Under the pieces are notes generated by a model. That model had not been told where the DNA came from, ran no database searches, and saw nothing but the letters and a program-made list of their open reading frames with translations. A stretch of 7,932 nucleotides of DNA, taken from NCBI GenBank assembly GCA_003151895.1, contig PLYX01000009.1:900-8831 (forward strand). The letters run 5' to 3'. The position numbers and the translations under genes were made by a program. Positions 7,901 through 7,932 of this stretch are shown here, one piece after another (the stretch's first letter is position 1; each line of letters opens with the position of its first letter). The stretch comes from Solirubrobacterales bacterium (GTDB lineage Bacteria > Actinomycetota > Thermoleophilia > Solirubrobacterales > Solirubrobacteraceae).

Positions 7901-7932
7901 CCCGCAACCGCTCTCGGGCCCGGCGATCTTCG
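4914..7932 (+). CDS. Large exported repeat protein with DUF11-like domain (3' partial)
   Basis: The frame is open from the ATG at 4914 through the right edge: 1006 codons and one extra base, no stop. The start overlaps the upstream stop (ATGA); an in-frame ATG at 4920 fits the ribosome binding site better. Residues 1-26 are a signal peptide (core MAAALLALLTFGSACA, cleavage likely after A24-C25-A26). Residues ~70-200 resemble a DUF11-type domain (YDVIATNSGS, VLTDTLP, then LVNTATITG). From residue 210 a unit of roughly 220-250 residues repeats: 210-457, 458-683, 684-900 and 901 to the edge. Each carries an LPxG-like step, C-x2-[AS]-Q, CPxxSxIG and, in the complete units, a second beta-rich half ending near an Asn-Pro-x-x-Cys or Asn-Cys. 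Cys pairs 281/308, 529/551, 742/752 and 968/980 could form disulfides outside the cell. No enzyme motif is seen. Early codons include ATA and AGA; the last kilobase is strongly GC-ending. I recall related long secreted proteins in Solirubrobacterales but no function for them. Confidence 0.88.
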   Translation, partial: MIMVSIRATVMAAALLALLTFGSACADGAVRAPGWTMNSYATPSSFSASNNAACLVSTLHQSGQSHSPECDSYDVIATNSGSLATDGSNIVLTDTLPAQVVVHDVSLFASPALNEEEENPSPIQLGRYLCTTVSTTVKCEYPGVFLNEHILPEALGPDQTLTMEIGVTVTEPSAAESLVNTATITGGGAPDQSTTVENTVGGAPPPFGPADFEFYISGLDGTRDTQAGDHPYELTTTIDLNNEFRQAPDAGYTATGIQDPKDIVADLPLGFVGSILSAPECTFSQLSSEYEVEVEVEGHRRTKAIGGCPPDTIVGHLLTEPVESDSINSPIYNMVPERGVPAEFAYHDALKGPHVFYVHVVPTPQGYVLQTINPDIPQITLDHIVVTFYGDPALRDGSGNSQIPYFTNPTGCANGPLVTSIYMDSWAHPGALKADGTPELNDPAWVSGPHGQSISPAVTGCNALQFTPELGAQPTTHEADTPSGMEFEIKQPQPEETGTLATSTLKNAVVKLPEGFTVDPSAGDGLAACSEAQIGWVGPSTMNFNPAEPECPEASKIGSLELSTPLIPNTLTGVLYLARQEENPFKTLLAAYVVVKDPVTGVLIKIAGQFLPNTATGQMTAVFDENPQLPFSDLKLHFFGGPRAELATPENCGTYTTNTELTPWSAPDSGLPSTPFDSFPIDEGCVSGFNPTFTAGATNLQAGAYTPFVASFSRSDTDQEITGLSITLPPGLLADVGSVPLCGEAQANAGTCPESSQVGTVQTGVGPGPNPLFVGGKAYLTGPYNGGPYGLSVVVPAVAGPFNFGTVVVRQSIRINPTTAQVTDVSDPFPTIIDGIPLRLRRVDVTLNRPGFTFNPTNCSKLGFSGGLQGSAPGTATVLNGTIGYATANDASAAPTAPFQVTNCASLKFQPKFSVSTSGKTSRADGASLTAKLSYPNVPQGTEANITRVKVDLPKQLPSRLTTLQKACTVAQFNLNPANCPKESKIGFATVHTPILPQPLSGPAIF
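5541..7932 (+). repeat. Four diverged copies of a ~220-250-residue protein unit
   Basis: Units occupy 5541-6284, 6285-6962, 6963-7613 and 7614 to the edge (cut). Aligned by eye, the first halves share these elements: an opening strand near F-x-P or FEF; an AG/ADG/TPSG turn; L-P-x-[GQ]-[FL] (LPLGF, LPEGF, LPPGL, LPKQL); CTFSQ, CSEAQ, CGEAQ or CTVAQ; CPPDTIVG, CPEASKIG, CPESSQVG or CPKESKIG; and, in units 2 and 3, GVLYLA or KAYLTGP. The second halves of units 1-3 share a hydrophobic strand after a D-x-P phrase (PDIPQITLDHIVVTF, NPQLPFSDLKLHFFG, DGIPLRLRRVDVTL) and then NPTGC, ENCGTY or NPTNC. The copies are diverged at DNA level, so this is an old duplication. Confidence 0.7.
5784..5804 (+). 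repeat. Short tandem repeat (GAAGTC)3 plus GAA
   Basis: Three perfect copies of a hexamer followed by GAA encode alternating Glu-Val (EVEVEVE). It lies in the loop between Cys281 and Cys308 of the second exported protein, the longest such loop among its four units. Changes in copy number would stay in frame. Confidence 0.8.

Overview
The window looks like chromosomal DNA from a high-GC actinomycete, most likely class Thermoleophilia (order Solirubrobacterales or close). This rests on remembered protein style rather than a search. The signs are a TetR-type regulator with an extra C-terminal winged helix, secreted beta-propeller proteins with a phrase like LPDGRQYEMVSPP, fibronectin-like linkers and a Lys-rich C-terminal tail.

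There are three protein genes, all on the + strand, and the first and last are cut by the window edges. (1) 3-707 is the C-terminal part of a TetR/AcrR-like regulator followed by a MarR-like winged-helix domain. (2) 708-1089 is a gap of about 380 bp with no convincing gene. Its last 70 bases hold a cluster of CTCGTC/GACGAG half-sites, including a 20-bp inverted repeat, followed by a strong Shine-Dalgarno site. (3) 1090-4917 is a 1275-residue exported protein: signal peptide, NHL-like propeller, two fibronectin-III-like domains, a long PD40/TolB-like propeller region and a lysine-rich tail. (4) 4914-7932 is a second exported protein, open for at least 1006 codons and running off the right edge. 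It has a signal peptide, a DUF11-like domain and then a large repeated unit of about 220-250 residues, seen three times in full and a fourth time in part.

The last two genes overlap by four bases (ATGA), or sit two bases apart if the second ATG is used, so they are almost certainly co-transcribed and probably translationally coupled. Both products are large, beta-rich and exported, and lack recognisable catalytic motifs. The simplest reading is a pair of cell-surface or extracellular binding/structural proteins. The regulator upstream could control them, and the palindrome before gene 2 is a possible operator, but nothing in the sequence proves that link.

The observation most worth following is the internal repeat of the third gene. 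Its signature is L-P-x-[GQ]-[FL], then C-x2-[AS]-Q-x(5-22)-C-P-x2-[ST]-x-[IV]-G. I do not recognise it as a named domain. No RNA genes, mobile elements, CRISPR arrays or clear terminators were seen.
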